Below, piece after piece: positions 5,872-11,904 of a stretch of 32,659 bases of DNA. Location of the stretch: positions 1 through 32,659 of IMG/VR virus record IMGVR_UViG_3300005467_000031; one strand, written 5' to 3'. How positions within the stretch are numbered: the stretch's first letter is position 1; the number at the start of each line of letters is the position of its first letter. Source of the stretch: a virus. The notes under the pieces were generated by a model. The model saw only the letters and a list, made by a program, of their open reading frames with translations, had not been told where the DNA came from and made no database searches. A program made the position numbers and the translations under genes.

Positions 5872-6162
5872 ATGAGGTTACGCAGAGATTCAGACGGCGC
5901 CCTGCACAAGGTCGTTCTCGACGTGGACGGTGTCGAGTGCTTCGTCGTGCGCTGGACCGAGTCCTGCTCGGGGTGCTGCGAACTCGGCGAGGCGATGATG
6001 AACGCGCATCACTACGCCTTCGACGACAAGGCGCATTGCTACGTCGGCTCCGGCTGCGATGAGTGCGGTTACACGGGCAAGCGGCGGCGTGAATGGCTCG
6101 CGCCGTTCGAATTCGACGCGCGCGCCAGCCGAAGCGCCCCACCCCGCACCGGAACCTCATGA
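5872..6162 (+). CDS. zinc-finger-like protein, 96 aa
   Basis: The N-terminus forms a beta sheet (LHKVVLDVDGVECFVVRW). The core has CSGCCE and, about 28 residues later, CDECGYTGKRR, the CxxCxYxG pattern of DnaJ-type zinc knuckles. His residues in MNAHHYAF may also bind metal. The tail is basic and Pro-rich. The gene belongs to a run of small zinc-binding proteins on the plus strand. The partner is unknown; nucleic acid is a reasonable guess. Confidence 0.6.
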   Translation: MRLRRDSDGALHKVVLDVDGVECFVVRWTESCSGCCELGEAMMNAHHYAFDDKAHCYVGSGCDECGYTGKRRREWLAPFEFDARASRSAPPRTGTS

Positions 6163-6178
6163 GTCGCGTTGAAACGGA
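6159..6178 (+). repeat. 20-bp direct repeat over a start codon, copy 1
   Basis: ATGAGTCGCGTTGAAACGGA is identical at 6159 and 6395. Each copy begins at the start codon of a gene and overlaps the stop of the previous one, and it encodes MSRVET. Confidence 0.8.
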
Positions 6179-6398
6179 TGAAGGCGTTTACGAGCGATGC
6201 TCCTGTGATGCGCGGCTCGTTCGCAGACAGAACCGGAAGACCGGCGACTGGTTCTGGGGTTGCTCGACTTACCCGAAGTGCGACCGGACATTCCCGATCA
6301 CGACCGTGTTTACCGAGGACGGGGACCCGATGCCCGAATGGGACGACGGCGAAGTGTCGCCGTACGACCTCGGTATCGACGACGTGGGCGACCGATGA
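6159..6398 (+). CDS. topoisomerase-type C4 zinc-finger protein, 79 aa
   Basis: Residues 13-47 hold CSCDARLVRRQNRKTGDWFWG, then CSTYPKCDRTFP. This matches the C4 zinc finger of topoisomerase I C-termini (CxC, then GCSxYPxC), which binds single-stranded DNA. The rest is a short acidic tail (MPEWDDGEVSPYDLGIDD). It overlaps its upstream neighbour by four bases. It probably binds DNA as a stand-alone finger. The first pair is CxC rather than CxxC, a small deviation. Confidence 0.7.
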   Translation: MSRVETDEGVYERCSCDARLVRRQNRKTGDWFWGCSTYPKCDRTFPITTVFTEDGDPMPEWDDGEVSPYDLGIDDVGDR

Positions 6399-6414
6399 GT
6401 CGCGTTGAAACGGA
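6395..6414 (+). repeat. 20-bp direct repeat over a start codon, copy 2
   Basis: This is the second exact copy of the 20-base start region at 6159. It is followed by GGAGGAGAGA, a good ribosome site for an internal ATG at 6422. Confidence 0.8.
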
Positions 6415-6880
6415 GGAGAGAATGGCAAAGACCGTCGAAGACGTGTGGGACAAGCTCGGGGACATCCCCATGCCGAAAGGGACCGCGGCGTCGGCCAGGC
6501 TGAACTGGAACGACTACGACCGCGCGTGCATGCGGATTCTCGCCGAGTGGCGCACTGAAATTCAGGAGTGCGCCGCGGGGGAGATGCGCGCCCGCGCGGT
6601 GAAGGAGTGCCGAGACCTGATGGGGGTGAAGGAGTGGGCGACGGATTCCGACGTGTCTCCGGAAGTGGCTGCCGCCTGGGATAAGGCAGCGGAGTGCTGC
6701 GCCCGAGGGATACACGAGTTGCCGCTCACAGACACAGTTTGCCCCAAGTGCGTCGGTTTCGGCTTCACGATCGGTGAGATTCCGGCCGGGTGCCCGCCTT
6801 GCCGCCACTGCGGCGGAACTGGTCGTCGCCAAAGCACACCCCCGTCACAGCCCCCGAAGGACAGCGATGAATCACCTTGA
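6395..6880 (+). CDS. helical protein with DnaJ-type zinc finger, 161 aa
   Basis: The N-terminal ~100 residues are helical and charged (CMRILAEWRTEIQECA, RARAVKECRDLMGVKEW). The C-terminus contains CPKCVGFGFTIGEIPAGCPPCRHCGGTG, split as CxxCxGxG and CxxCxGxG, the two halves of a DnaJ-type zinc finger. Two starts are possible: the ATG at 6395 in the repeated leader (MSRVETEER), or 6422 (MAKTVEDVW) with GGAGGAGAGA just upstream. The duplicated leader suggests that one start was copied from its neighbour. The role is unknown, perhaps chaperone-like or nucleic-acid binding. Confidence 0.6.
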   Translation: MSRVETEERMAKTVEDVWDKLGDIPMPKGTAASARLNWNDYDRACMRILAEWRTEIQECAAGEMRARAVKECRDLMGVKEWATDSDVSPEVAAAWDKAAECCARGIHELPLTDTVCPKCVGFGFTIGEIPAGCPPCRHCGGTGRRQSTPPSQPPKDSDESP

Positions 6881-6888
6881 TCCGAAGC

Positions 6889-6907
6889 CATTTCGAACGG
6901 TGACGCC
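6889..6907 (+). repeat. 19-bp direct repeat, copy 1
   Basis: CATTTCGAACGGTGACGCC occurs here and again at 7136-7154, where it touches the tRNA half. It lies in the 27-base gap between two genes and ends just before an ATG. Confidence 0.8.
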
Positions 6908-7117
6908 ATGACGAAGCGCGTCGACCGAGACCTCGACATGGTCGTATTGCAGCGCAAGCTCCGCGCGGCCATCGCTCGCACGGACAAGGCCATCGAAGGC
7001 GTCGCGCAATCCGTCGCGGTGCTGGCAACCCAACTCGGCTGGACCGGTGCGCTGCTCGAACTGCGCCGACGCGACCGCAAGCACAGCCGTGTCACACCGC
7101 GGAAAGGAACGCGATGA
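6908..7117 (+). CDS. hypothetical basic helical protein, 69 aa
   Basis: The protein is mostly helical, with a charged N-terminus (TKRVDRDLDMVVLQRKLRAAI) and a hydrophobic middle (VAVLATQLGWTGALLEL), followed by a basic tail. The ATG comes straight after the 19-bp repeat. It could be a membrane-associated or DNA-associated peptide. It is the last gene before the attP region. The family is not recognised. Confidence 0.5.
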   Translation: MTKRVDRDLDMVVLQRKLRAAIARTDKAIEGVAQSVAVLATQLGWTGALLELRRRDRKHSRVTPRKGTR

Positions 7118-7347
7118 GAAGCCGGAGAATGCAGGCATTTCGAACGGTGACGCCCGGTTTTACACGCCGGTGGTCCTGGGTTCGACTCCCAGCCAGCCCA
7201 CTCTATGATTCTGCGCAGTTAGCCGCCGCATGTGAGGTTGCGCCTACAAGGTGCGACCGGCCCAAAGCAGCGGTAATCGGAACTGACGCCCCAATACTGA
7301 AGCACAGTGGCGTCACAGTCCCCTGCGACCCTACAGGTGGGCCGTGA
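7114..7347 (+). CDS. ORF spanning the attP region (doubtful gene)
   Basis: A 77-codon frame starts in an ATGA overlap with the upstream stop and ends in a GTGA overlap with the next start, like its neighbours. Its middle is translated tRNA sequence, so its protein is unlikely to be conserved. Integration would cut it in two. It may only carry ribosomes across the att site. Confidence 0.25.
   Translation: MRSRRMQAFRTVTPGFTRRWSWVRLPASPLYDSAQLAAACEVAPTRCDRPKAAVIGTDAPILKHSGVTVPCDPTGGP
7136..7154 (+). repeat. 19-bp direct repeat, copy 2 (adjacent to attP)
   Basis: This is the second copy of CATTTCGAACGGTGACGCC, ending exactly where the tRNA anticodon stem begins. It is a candidate integrase or excisionase arm site. 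Confidence 0.75.
7154..7200 (+). other. attP: attP: 3' half of tRNA-Val(TAC)
   Basis: The sequence folds as the 3' part of a tRNA. Anticodon stem CCGGT/GCCGG (one U-G pair) holds the loop TTTACAC with anticodon TAC (Val). A 5-base variable region leads to T-arm CTGGG-TTCGACT-CCCAG, then the acceptor strand CCAGCCC and discriminator A. No matching GGGCTGG acceptor strand or D-arm lies upstream. Integrases of this type commonly cross over in tRNA genes and restore the host 3' end from attP. The internal position suggests an unintegrated phage genome. Confidence 0.75.
7284..7315. repeat. inverted repeat with nearby direct repeats, attP right arm
   Basis: TGACGCC (7284-7290) pairs perfectly with GGCGTCA (7309-7315) across an 18-base loop. 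CACAGT occurs at 7303 and 7314, 11 bases apart, and TGCGACC occurs at 7252 and 7324. These may be protein-binding sites for integrase, excisionase or host factor. Confidence 0.45.
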
Positions 7348-7643
7348 AGCCGGTCCGCGTGACATGCCGAGCGTGCCGGGGGACCGGGCGGGTCGACTTG
7401 GTGCCGAGTCTCCGGCGGGTGCTGGACTTCCTTCGACGCGGGCCCGCGACTGCCATCGAGCTCCGGGCCATGGAGCTTGAGACCGTCGGTGATGCGCCGT
7501 CGGCCAACGCCTTCAACAACCGTCTCGAGGAGCTGCGTGAGTATGGGTTCGTCGGCCGCGCCCGCGACCATCGCGGGTGGCGCTACCACCTAGTGAGAAA
7601 CGTCTCGGCCCACACTGGGCTACTCGGGCGGAGGGCGTCGTGA
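7344..7643 (+). CDS. zinc-knuckle plus winged-helix protein, 99 aa
   Basis: The start is GTG, which overlaps the stop of the attP-spanning frame. Residues 6-15 read TCRACRGTGRV, a single DnaJ-like knuckle. A winged helix follows: LRRVLDFLRRGPATAIELRAMEL, SANAFNNRLEELREYGFV, then the wing GRARDHRGWRYHLV. This is the usual make-up of small phage transcription regulators. The target is unknown. Its stop overlaps the next GTG start. A regulator or DNA-binding role is well supported; its specific function is not. Confidence 0.65.
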   Translation: MKPVRVTCRACRGTGRVDLVPSLRRVLDFLRRGPATAIELRAMELETVGDAPSANAFNNRLEELREYGFVGRARDHRGWRYHLVRNVSAHTGLLGRRAS

Positions 7644-8386
7644 GGTCGGACGTGGCCGCCCTCTACGTCGACCCGCGAGGGCCGTACCCCAAGCTCGTCG
7701 AGCACTGGTACGACGAGAAGCGCGACGCGCGGACGTATGCGGGTCCGTGGCCCGTCGTGGCGCACCCGCCGTGTGGGCCGTGGGCGAACCTCCGCCATCT
7801 CACCCGCGGCGACTGGACCGAGGTCAAGCAACTCGCTCCGATCGCAATCGGCCAGGTTCGCAAGTGGGGCGGGGTACTCGAGCATCCGGCAGGATCCACT
7901 CTGTGGACGATCGCGGGGCTACCCGCACCGTGGCCGCCACAGCAAGACGAGTACGGCGGCTTTACCTGCGAGGTCGAGCAGTGCGCGTGGGGGCACCCGG
8001 CGCGCAAACGTACCTGGCTCTACTGCGTTGGCGTCGACATCGACCTGATGATTGCGACGGTTCGCAAGGGCGGCACGCCGACGCACTGGTGCTCCGGTGG
8101 CCGAACGAAGCGTCCCGGCATGGGGGCGACGGTACCGCCCGGCATCAAGGTTTGCTCCGCGCAGCAGCGCCGGCGTACCCCCGTCGCATTCGCCGAGTGG
8201 CTGCTGTCCCTTGCGGCCAGCGTGACGATGGCTGCCTGCTCCTCGCGCCCCGCGCCGCCCGTGCCCGCCGACGCTGGCAGCGAATGCGCGGAGTGCTGGA
8301 TGCGGTGCGGGGAGGCCACCAGCCGCAAGGAGGCGAGCCTGTGCGCGTGGCAGTGCGGCTTGCTGTGCGAAAGCGAGGGACGATGA
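7640..8386 (+). CDS. PPC-motif protein, DNA methyltransferase-like, with Cys-rich tail
   Basis: The GTG start (VRSDVAALYVDPRGPY) overlaps the upstream stop. Residues 1-190 follow a phage family with DARTYAG, VVAHPPCGPWANLRHL, GGVLEHPAGSTLW, a WGHPARKRTWLY segment and a final TPVAFAEWLLSLA. The PPC motif resembles the catalytic loop of cytosine methyltransferases, but no SAM-binding FxGxG motif is seen, so activity is doubtful. A 49-residue extension follows with seven Cys, starting MAACSSRPAPP, which looks like a lipobox and mature lipoprotein. Confidence 0.55.
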   Translation: MRSDVAALYVDPRGPYPKLVEHWYDEKRDARTYAGPWPVVAHPPCGPWANLRHLTRGDWTEVKQLAPIAIGQVRKWGGVLEHPAGSTLWTIAGLPAPWPPQQDEYGGFTCEVEQCAWGHPARKRTWLYCVGVDIDLMIATVRKGGTPTHWCSGGRTKRPGMGATVPPGIKVCSAQQRRRTPVAFAEWLLSLAASVTMAACSSRPAPPVPADAGSECAECWMRCGEATSRKEASLCAWQCGLLCESEGR

Positions 8387-8649
8387 ACACGATTGCTGAA
8401 CTGGAGGCCGCCTACGGCAAGGTCAAGTCCGCCGGCGGCTTGCCCGAGGTCATCCTCGTTCGCCGGGACTCATGGCCCGCCTTGAAGGCAGAGCTCGAAC
8501 TGCGCTGCAACGAGGCGAACAGCGTCGATTGCGCCGGACCGTTTGGCCCGATTCTCGTCATGGGTATCCCCATCCGCGTCGTCGACGACCTGCCGTGTCG
8601 GTGGATGATCCTGCCCGATGACCTTGCGCCAATGGTGGCCAAACAATGA
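8383..8649 (+). CDS. hypothetical protein, 88 aa
   Basis: An N-terminal helix (TIAELEAAYGKVKSAGGLPEVILV) leads to alternating helix and strand segments with two cysteines. It ends in strand-rich PILVMGIPIRVVDDLP. Overlaps of four bases join it to both neighbours. It is not recognised; a small alpha/beta protein is likely. Confidence 0.6.
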   Translation: MNTIAELEAAYGKVKSAGGLPEVILVRRDSWPALKAELELRCNEANSVDCAGPFGPILVMGIPIRVVDDLPCRWMILPDDLAPMVAKQ

Positions 8650-8810
8650 ATCAGCTCGACCTCTTCGCCCCCGAGCGCGTCCGGTACTGGTACGTCGACT
8701 GCCGCGACGAGCGCGGTAACGCGTGGTGTCACCGCGTCTCCGATCCTGAGGCGACCATCAGGCAGATCGAGGCGGAGCTGCCGGGCGTGAAGGCGGAGGT
8801 GAGGCGATGA
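8646..8810 (+). CDS. hypothetical protein, 54 aa
   Basis: This short protein (MNQLDLFAPERVRYWYVDCRD) has a beta hairpin and a C-terminal helix (PEATIRQIEAELPGVKAEVRR). It fills the space between two neighbours with ATGA overlaps on both sides, which is the main support for it. The function is unknown. Confidence 0.55.
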   Translation: MNQLDLFAPERVRYWYVDCRDERGNAWCHRVSDPEATIRQIEAELPGVKAEVRR

Positions 8811-9778
8811 CGTGGTTCAAAGTAGACGACGGGCTTGCCTTCCACAGCAAGACCATGGAGGCGGGCAACGCTGCGATGGGCGCGTGGGTCCGGATGGGCT
8901 CCTACTCGGCGCAGCACGAGCTCGACGGGCGCGTGCCCCAGCGCATCGCGCAGACCATCGGCAAGCCCACGGAGCTCCAAGCCCTCATGCGCGCCGGCTT
9001 CCTGACCCGTGACGGTCTCGGCGACTACGTCCTCCACGACTTCCTCGTCTACAACCCGTCGCGCGCCGACCTCCAAGCGGACCGGCAGAGGTGGGCTTCC
9101 AAGAAGCGGAGACAACGGCCGGCGTCTCAGGGTGTGTCCCCGGGGGACACTCCTGGAGACTCTCGAGAGAATCCCCCATTGACTCCCTCGGGGAGTCCGG
9201 GACGGGACGGGACGGGATCTGATCCGGATCCGGAGGGGAGTGCAGAGGGGAGGCCGGTGGAGGGACTTCGGGATGCCTGCCGGCGGGGGTACTCGGAGGG
9301 CATCCGGACGGTCATCGACGGCCCGCCGTTCCACATGCTCGAGGACGAAGCGGACATCATCGTAGCCGTCGTTCGCGACACGCCGAAGTGGTGCGGCCTG
9401 CGCGGTCCTCAGCTTGCGACGGCCATCCGCAAGTCGGCACACGACTACGCCACGGCGCGCAAGGATAAGGCCCAGTTCGAAAAGGGGTTCGCGCCGAGCA
9501 AGTGGGCCGAGTGGCTACGCGGCGGCGGAGCGGCGGCGCCGAAGCCGTCGGCTCCCCAGCACAAGGACTTTGCCTTCGAGCCCGGCGAGCTCGAGCGGTC
9601 CAGGCCGATGGCGTTCGCGGTCAACGCGGCGCAGCAAGCGAAGTTCGCGGCGACGATTGCTGGGCTCGGCGTAGGCCCACAGCGCAACTCCCCGATGACC
9701 GATGCCGAGCGCGACGCGAAGCGGCTCGACGACAAGCGACGCCTTGCAGAGACGGAGAGGAAGGCAGGAGGCACATGA
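8807..9778 (+). CDS. replication initiator/organiser protein
   Basis: The 323-residue protein begins MTWFKVDDGLAFHSKTMEAG, followed by MGAWVRMGSYSAQHELDGRVP and VLHDFLVYNPSR. This pattern is typical of phage O-like/DnaT-like replication proteins with a winged-helix N-domain (~1-95). A low-complexity linker (~107-150, Ser/Gly/Pro/Asp) follows; its DNA is full of palindromes. A second helical domain comes next (~150-235), then a charged tail. It may bind an origin located within its own gene and recruit host helicase. No helicase motif is visible. Confidence 0.65.
   Translation: MTWFKVDDGLAFHSKTMEAGNAAMGAWVRMGSYSAQHELDGRVPQRIAQTIGKPTELQALMRAGFLTRDGLGDYVLHDFLVYNPSRADLQADRQRWASKKRRQRPASQGVSPGDTPGDSRENPPLTPSGSPGRDGTGSDPDPEGSAEGRPVEGLRDACRRGYSEGIRTVIDGPPFHMLEDEADIIVAVVRDTPKWCGLRGPQLATAIRKSAHDYATARKDKAQFEKGFAPSKWAEWLRGGGAAAPKPSAPQHKDFAFEPGELERSRPMAFAVNAAQQAKFAATIAGLGVGPQRNSPMTDAERDAKRLDDKRRLAETERKAGGT
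9134..9230. other. candidate replication origin inside the initiator gene
   Basis: Several symmetric elements are packed into about 100 bp of the linker region: a 17-bp palindrome with 8-bp arms (9134-9150), CTCTCGAGAG (9160-9169), GACTCCC-TCG-GGGAGTC (9181-9197), three tandem GGGAC units (9199-9213) and GATCCGGATC (9221-9230). Lambda-type phages place ori within the O gene in a comparable linker. The region is GC-rich, so a nearby AT-rich unwinding element is not evident. Confidence 0.4.
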
Positions 9779-10053
9779 AATATCGACTCACTAACGCGGA
9801 CTCCGCCAACTACCACGGGGTTGACGGGGCCAACCTATACAAGTGGGACACCTTGGTCATCCTCAAGGACGAGGGAGAAGGGACGTCAATCGTGGCCCCA
9901 TTCGACCCCGATAAGCGGCCACTTGCCTGGTGCCTGCTCAAGGAGCTCAACGAGCTGGCCGACAAGATCGACCACCTGACGAAGTGCGTGTCGCCGGTCA
10001 ACGGTCTCGCAGCGACGCCGGTGACGGCAGAGAAGAAGGCGAGCGGGCAATGA
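9775..10053 (+). CDS. hypothetical protein, 92 aa
   Basis: The first half has strands (MKYRLTNADSANYHGVDGANLYKWDTLVILKDE with turns) and the second half is helical (WCLLKELNELADKIDHLTKC). AGGAG lies before the ATG, which overlaps the stop of the initiator gene. It sits in the replication module, but no family is recognised. Confidence 0.55.
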   Translation: MKYRLTNADSANYHGVDGANLYKWDTLVILKDEGEGTSIVAPFDPDKRPLAWCLLKELNELADKIDHLTKCVSPVNGLAATPVTAEKKASGQ

Positions 10054-10442
10054 CGCGCGAGGAGAGGCTGAAGGCTGGTTGGGTCGAAGAGCGCACGTTC
10101 CGCATCCGCGTGCGGCGCAAGGGTGAAGTCGGCGAATGGCTCGCGTGCGGCAGTGGCGGAACCATCTGGGCAGCCAACCGCAGGGACATCGCCGAACAGC
10201 GGGCGAAGGAGATGCGAGGCGTCTGCTACGACTGCAAGTGGGAGTACAGCGTCGTGCCGTTCATTACGCTGGTAAAGCCCAAAGCCCCGCCGCCGCTGAA
10301 GGTCGGCGACGAGGTGCTGGTGCGGGCGACGGTCGAGGAGTTCAACCACGGGCACTTTCGTGACCTGGTCCTGAGAACGCCGAGCAACGCGTTCTGGCTC
10401 TCATCGAAAGACGTCGTTCGAGCAGCAAAGGAGTCGAAGTGA
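10050..10442 (+). CDS. hypothetical protein with CxxC and SH3-like end, 130 aa
   Basis: Charged basic strands (ERTFRIRVRRKGEVGEWLACG) come first, then GVCYDCKWEYS, a single CxxC pair. The C-terminal part has a barrel-like pattern (LKVGDEVLVRATVEEF). A small nucleic-acid-binding or adaptor protein is likely. The gene overlaps its neighbours at both ends, and its exact role is unknown. Confidence 0.55.
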   Translation: MTREERLKAGWVEERTFRIRVRRKGEVGEWLACGSGGTIWAANRRDIAEQRAKEMRGVCYDCKWEYSVVPFITLVKPKAPPPLKVGDEVLVRATVEEFNHGHFRDLVLRTPSNAFWLSSKDVVRAAKESK

Positions 10443-10711
10443 TGGACGTGGAGCTAATCCTGACCCGCGTGTGCCTGGAGTTCGGCGTGACGCGCCACGA
10501 GATCCGGTACGGTACTTCCTTGCGCGCCTGCTCCGGCAGCGTGAGCCTGGCGCGCGGCACGTACCTGTGGCGAGCGTGGCGCTTCGGGGCGACGCCTCGG
10601 CAGGCTGGCGCCGCCATCGGCCTCGGTGTGCGGAGCGCGCGCAAGTGGTACGCCGACTTTAGGGCGAGGGAAGCGCGGCGACCGAAGGCGATGCGGGAGG
10701 TGGCGGCATGA
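10442..10711 (+). CDS. DnaA domain IV-like DNA-binding protein, 89 aa
   Basis: The single domain reads ILTRVCLEFGVTRHEIRYG, then SGSVSLARGTYLWRAWRFG, then ATPRQAGAAIGLGVRSARKWYADF. This follows the C-terminal DNA-binding domain of DnaA, with its xFGV start, a central xVxLARxxxxxL helix and an HTH ending. The ATPase and other DnaA domains are absent. The ATG at 10442 forms TGATG with the previous stop; GTG at 10439 is also possible. It could bind DnaA-box-like sequences for phage replication, or act on host initiation. Confidence 0.55.
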   Translation: MDVELILTRVCLEFGVTRHEIRYGTSLRACSGSVSLARGTYLWRAWRFGATPRQAGAAIGLGVRSARKWYADFRAREARRPKAMREVAA

Positions 10712-11037
10712 GTGAAACGCAGCTCGTCTCCAGCATCCTCGACGCCCTAGCCATCGAGCCCGGAGTGGTCGCGTGGCGCAACAACAACGGCAGCGTGAGG
10801 CGCAGGGGCGGCTACGTGCGCTTCGGGCTCGCCAAGGGAGCAGCGGACATCGTTGCCATCGTCGGCCCCGCTGGGCGCTTCCTGGCGCTCGAGTGCAAGA
10901 CGGCGAAGGGCAAGCAGTCGCAAGAGCAGATCGATTGGGCGCTGGAGGTCAAGTTCGCGGGCGGCCTCTACGCCACGGTTCGCAGTGTGCAGGAAGCCCG
11001 CGATGCAGTCAGAGCAGCAAGGAGTAACGCAACATGA
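10708..11037 (+). CDS. VRR-NUC domain nuclease
   Basis: The 109-residue protein matches the stand-alone VRR-NUC fold: SILDALAIEPGVVAWRNNNG, then RFGLAKGAADIVAIVG, then FLALECKTAKGKQS. The active-site series is D48, E62 and K64 (AAD...LECK), the PD-(D/E)XK triad, followed by Q and W residues common in this family. Such phage nucleases are thought to resolve branched DNA during replication or packaging. It overlaps both neighbours by four bases. Confidence 0.85.
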   Translation: MSETQLVSSILDALAIEPGVVAWRNNNGSVRRRGGYVRFGLAKGAADIVAIVGPAGRFLALECKTAKGKQSQEQIDWALEVKFAGGLYATVRSVQEARDAVRAARSNAT

Positions 11038-11420
11038 AGTACAGCAAGCCTCTCATCGTCGTATCTATGCACGTAGCCCCTCCGTTCCTCGGCGCCTGGT
11101 CGTCGCACCTGTGGGATCATGGCCACGAAGGCCTCGGCCTGTTCATGATCATCATCGCCGGGCTGACAGCGTTCGGCATGCTGATGCGCGACCTCTGGCT
11201 CGACGAGCAGCTCGAGGCCATCAGCCCAACGAAGCTCTGGCACGGGTCCACCGTCATCGAGCCGCCGCGCCCGCTGCCGGTATTCCCTGCCGAGTTCCAC
11301 ACCTCCGTCGAGGAGAACCCGAGCCGCGCGCGCATTCGCCCGCTGGTCGAGCGCGGGCCGTACGCGTCGGTTGCGCCCGAGGACGCCGAGAATGAGAGCA
11401 CGTGGCCGGAGGTGGGCTAG
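11034..11420 (+). CDS. membrane protein, 128 aa
   Basis: Residues 5-25 are moderately hydrophobic and 33-51 (GLGLFMIIIAGLTAFGMLM) form a clear membrane helix. A charged cytoplasmic-style tail of about 75 residues follows, Pro/Arg/Glu-rich. It may be a small two-pass or one-pass inner-membrane protein. A holin-like or exclusion role is possible but not shown. The start overlaps the nuclease stop. Confidence 0.55.
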   Translation: MKYSKPLIVVSMHVAPPFLGAWSSHLWDHGHEGLGLFMIIIAGLTAFGMLMRDLWLDEQLEAISPTKLWHGSTVIEPPRPLPVFPAEFHTSVEENPSRARIRPLVERGPYASVAPEDAENESTWPEVG

Positions 11421-11422
11421 CC

Positions 11423-11611
11423 ATGAACGGCGATACGGTGAGCGACTACATCTCGCTCTGCCTGTCCCGCGAAAACGGGTACGTGAAGCTCGGCAAAATC
11501 CTGCTGAGGTGGCACAGTTCACCGATGGGATGCAACTCACACTTCGTGGAGGCCTTGCGCAGGCGCGGCAACGAGGTGGCTCAGGCGATACTGAAGATCG
11601 AAAGGCGGTGA
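11423..11611 (+). CDS. hypothetical protein, 62 aa
   Basis: Short helical protein with a basic C-terminus (HFVEALRRRGNEVAQAILKIERR) and polar N-terminal strands. It starts two bases after the upstream stop. The family is not recognised. Confidence 0.5.
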   Translation: MNGDTVSDYISLCLSRENGYVKLGKILLRWHSSPMGCNSHFVEALRRRGNEVAQAILKIERR

Positions 11612-11615
11612 ACTG

Positions 11616-11828
11616 ATGAAGAGCGCGAGCGAGTGGTCAGCGGAGCACTTCAACCTGAACGAGCAGACCGTGCGTGCCATCCAAGCCGACGCCGCTGCCG
11701 ACATGCGCGAGCGGTGCCTGGCCATTCTCGAGGACGAGGCCAGGTGGCGCAGATGGCCGGAACAGGACCCCGTCGGACCCGAGGACTACGCCGAAGCCAT
11801 CCGCGCGCTGCCGCTGGAGGAGAGCTGA
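11616..11828 (+). CDS. hypothetical protein, 70 aa
   Basis: Helical acidic protein (EWSAEHFNLNEQTVRAIQAD, then RCLAILEDEARWRRWPEQDP). The pattern with repeated Ala and Glu and an acidic tail (ALPLEES) is common for small phage accessory proteins. The function is unknown. After it lies a 76-base gap (11829-11904) with only a 13-codon micro-frame and no clear signal. Confidence 0.5.
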   Translation: MKSASEWSAEHFNLNEQTVRAIQADAAADMRERCLAILEDEARWRRWPEQDPVGPEDYAEAIRALPLEES

Positions 11829-11904
11829 GCGCGATGCGCGAATGCCCCTGGCGCGACGTGCAACGTACCGGATAGAATCGCGGCCGATTGATGGAGGCGT
11901 CGGA

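Noticed and set aside
7114-7200. Full functional tRNA gene
   Set aside because: No acceptor 5' strand (GGGCTGG) or D-arm occurs at the required distance, so only the 3' half is present.
11834-11875. 13-codon micro-ORF in the gap before 11905
   Set aside because: It does not overlap either neighbour and has no clear ribosome site, unlike the bridging frames.
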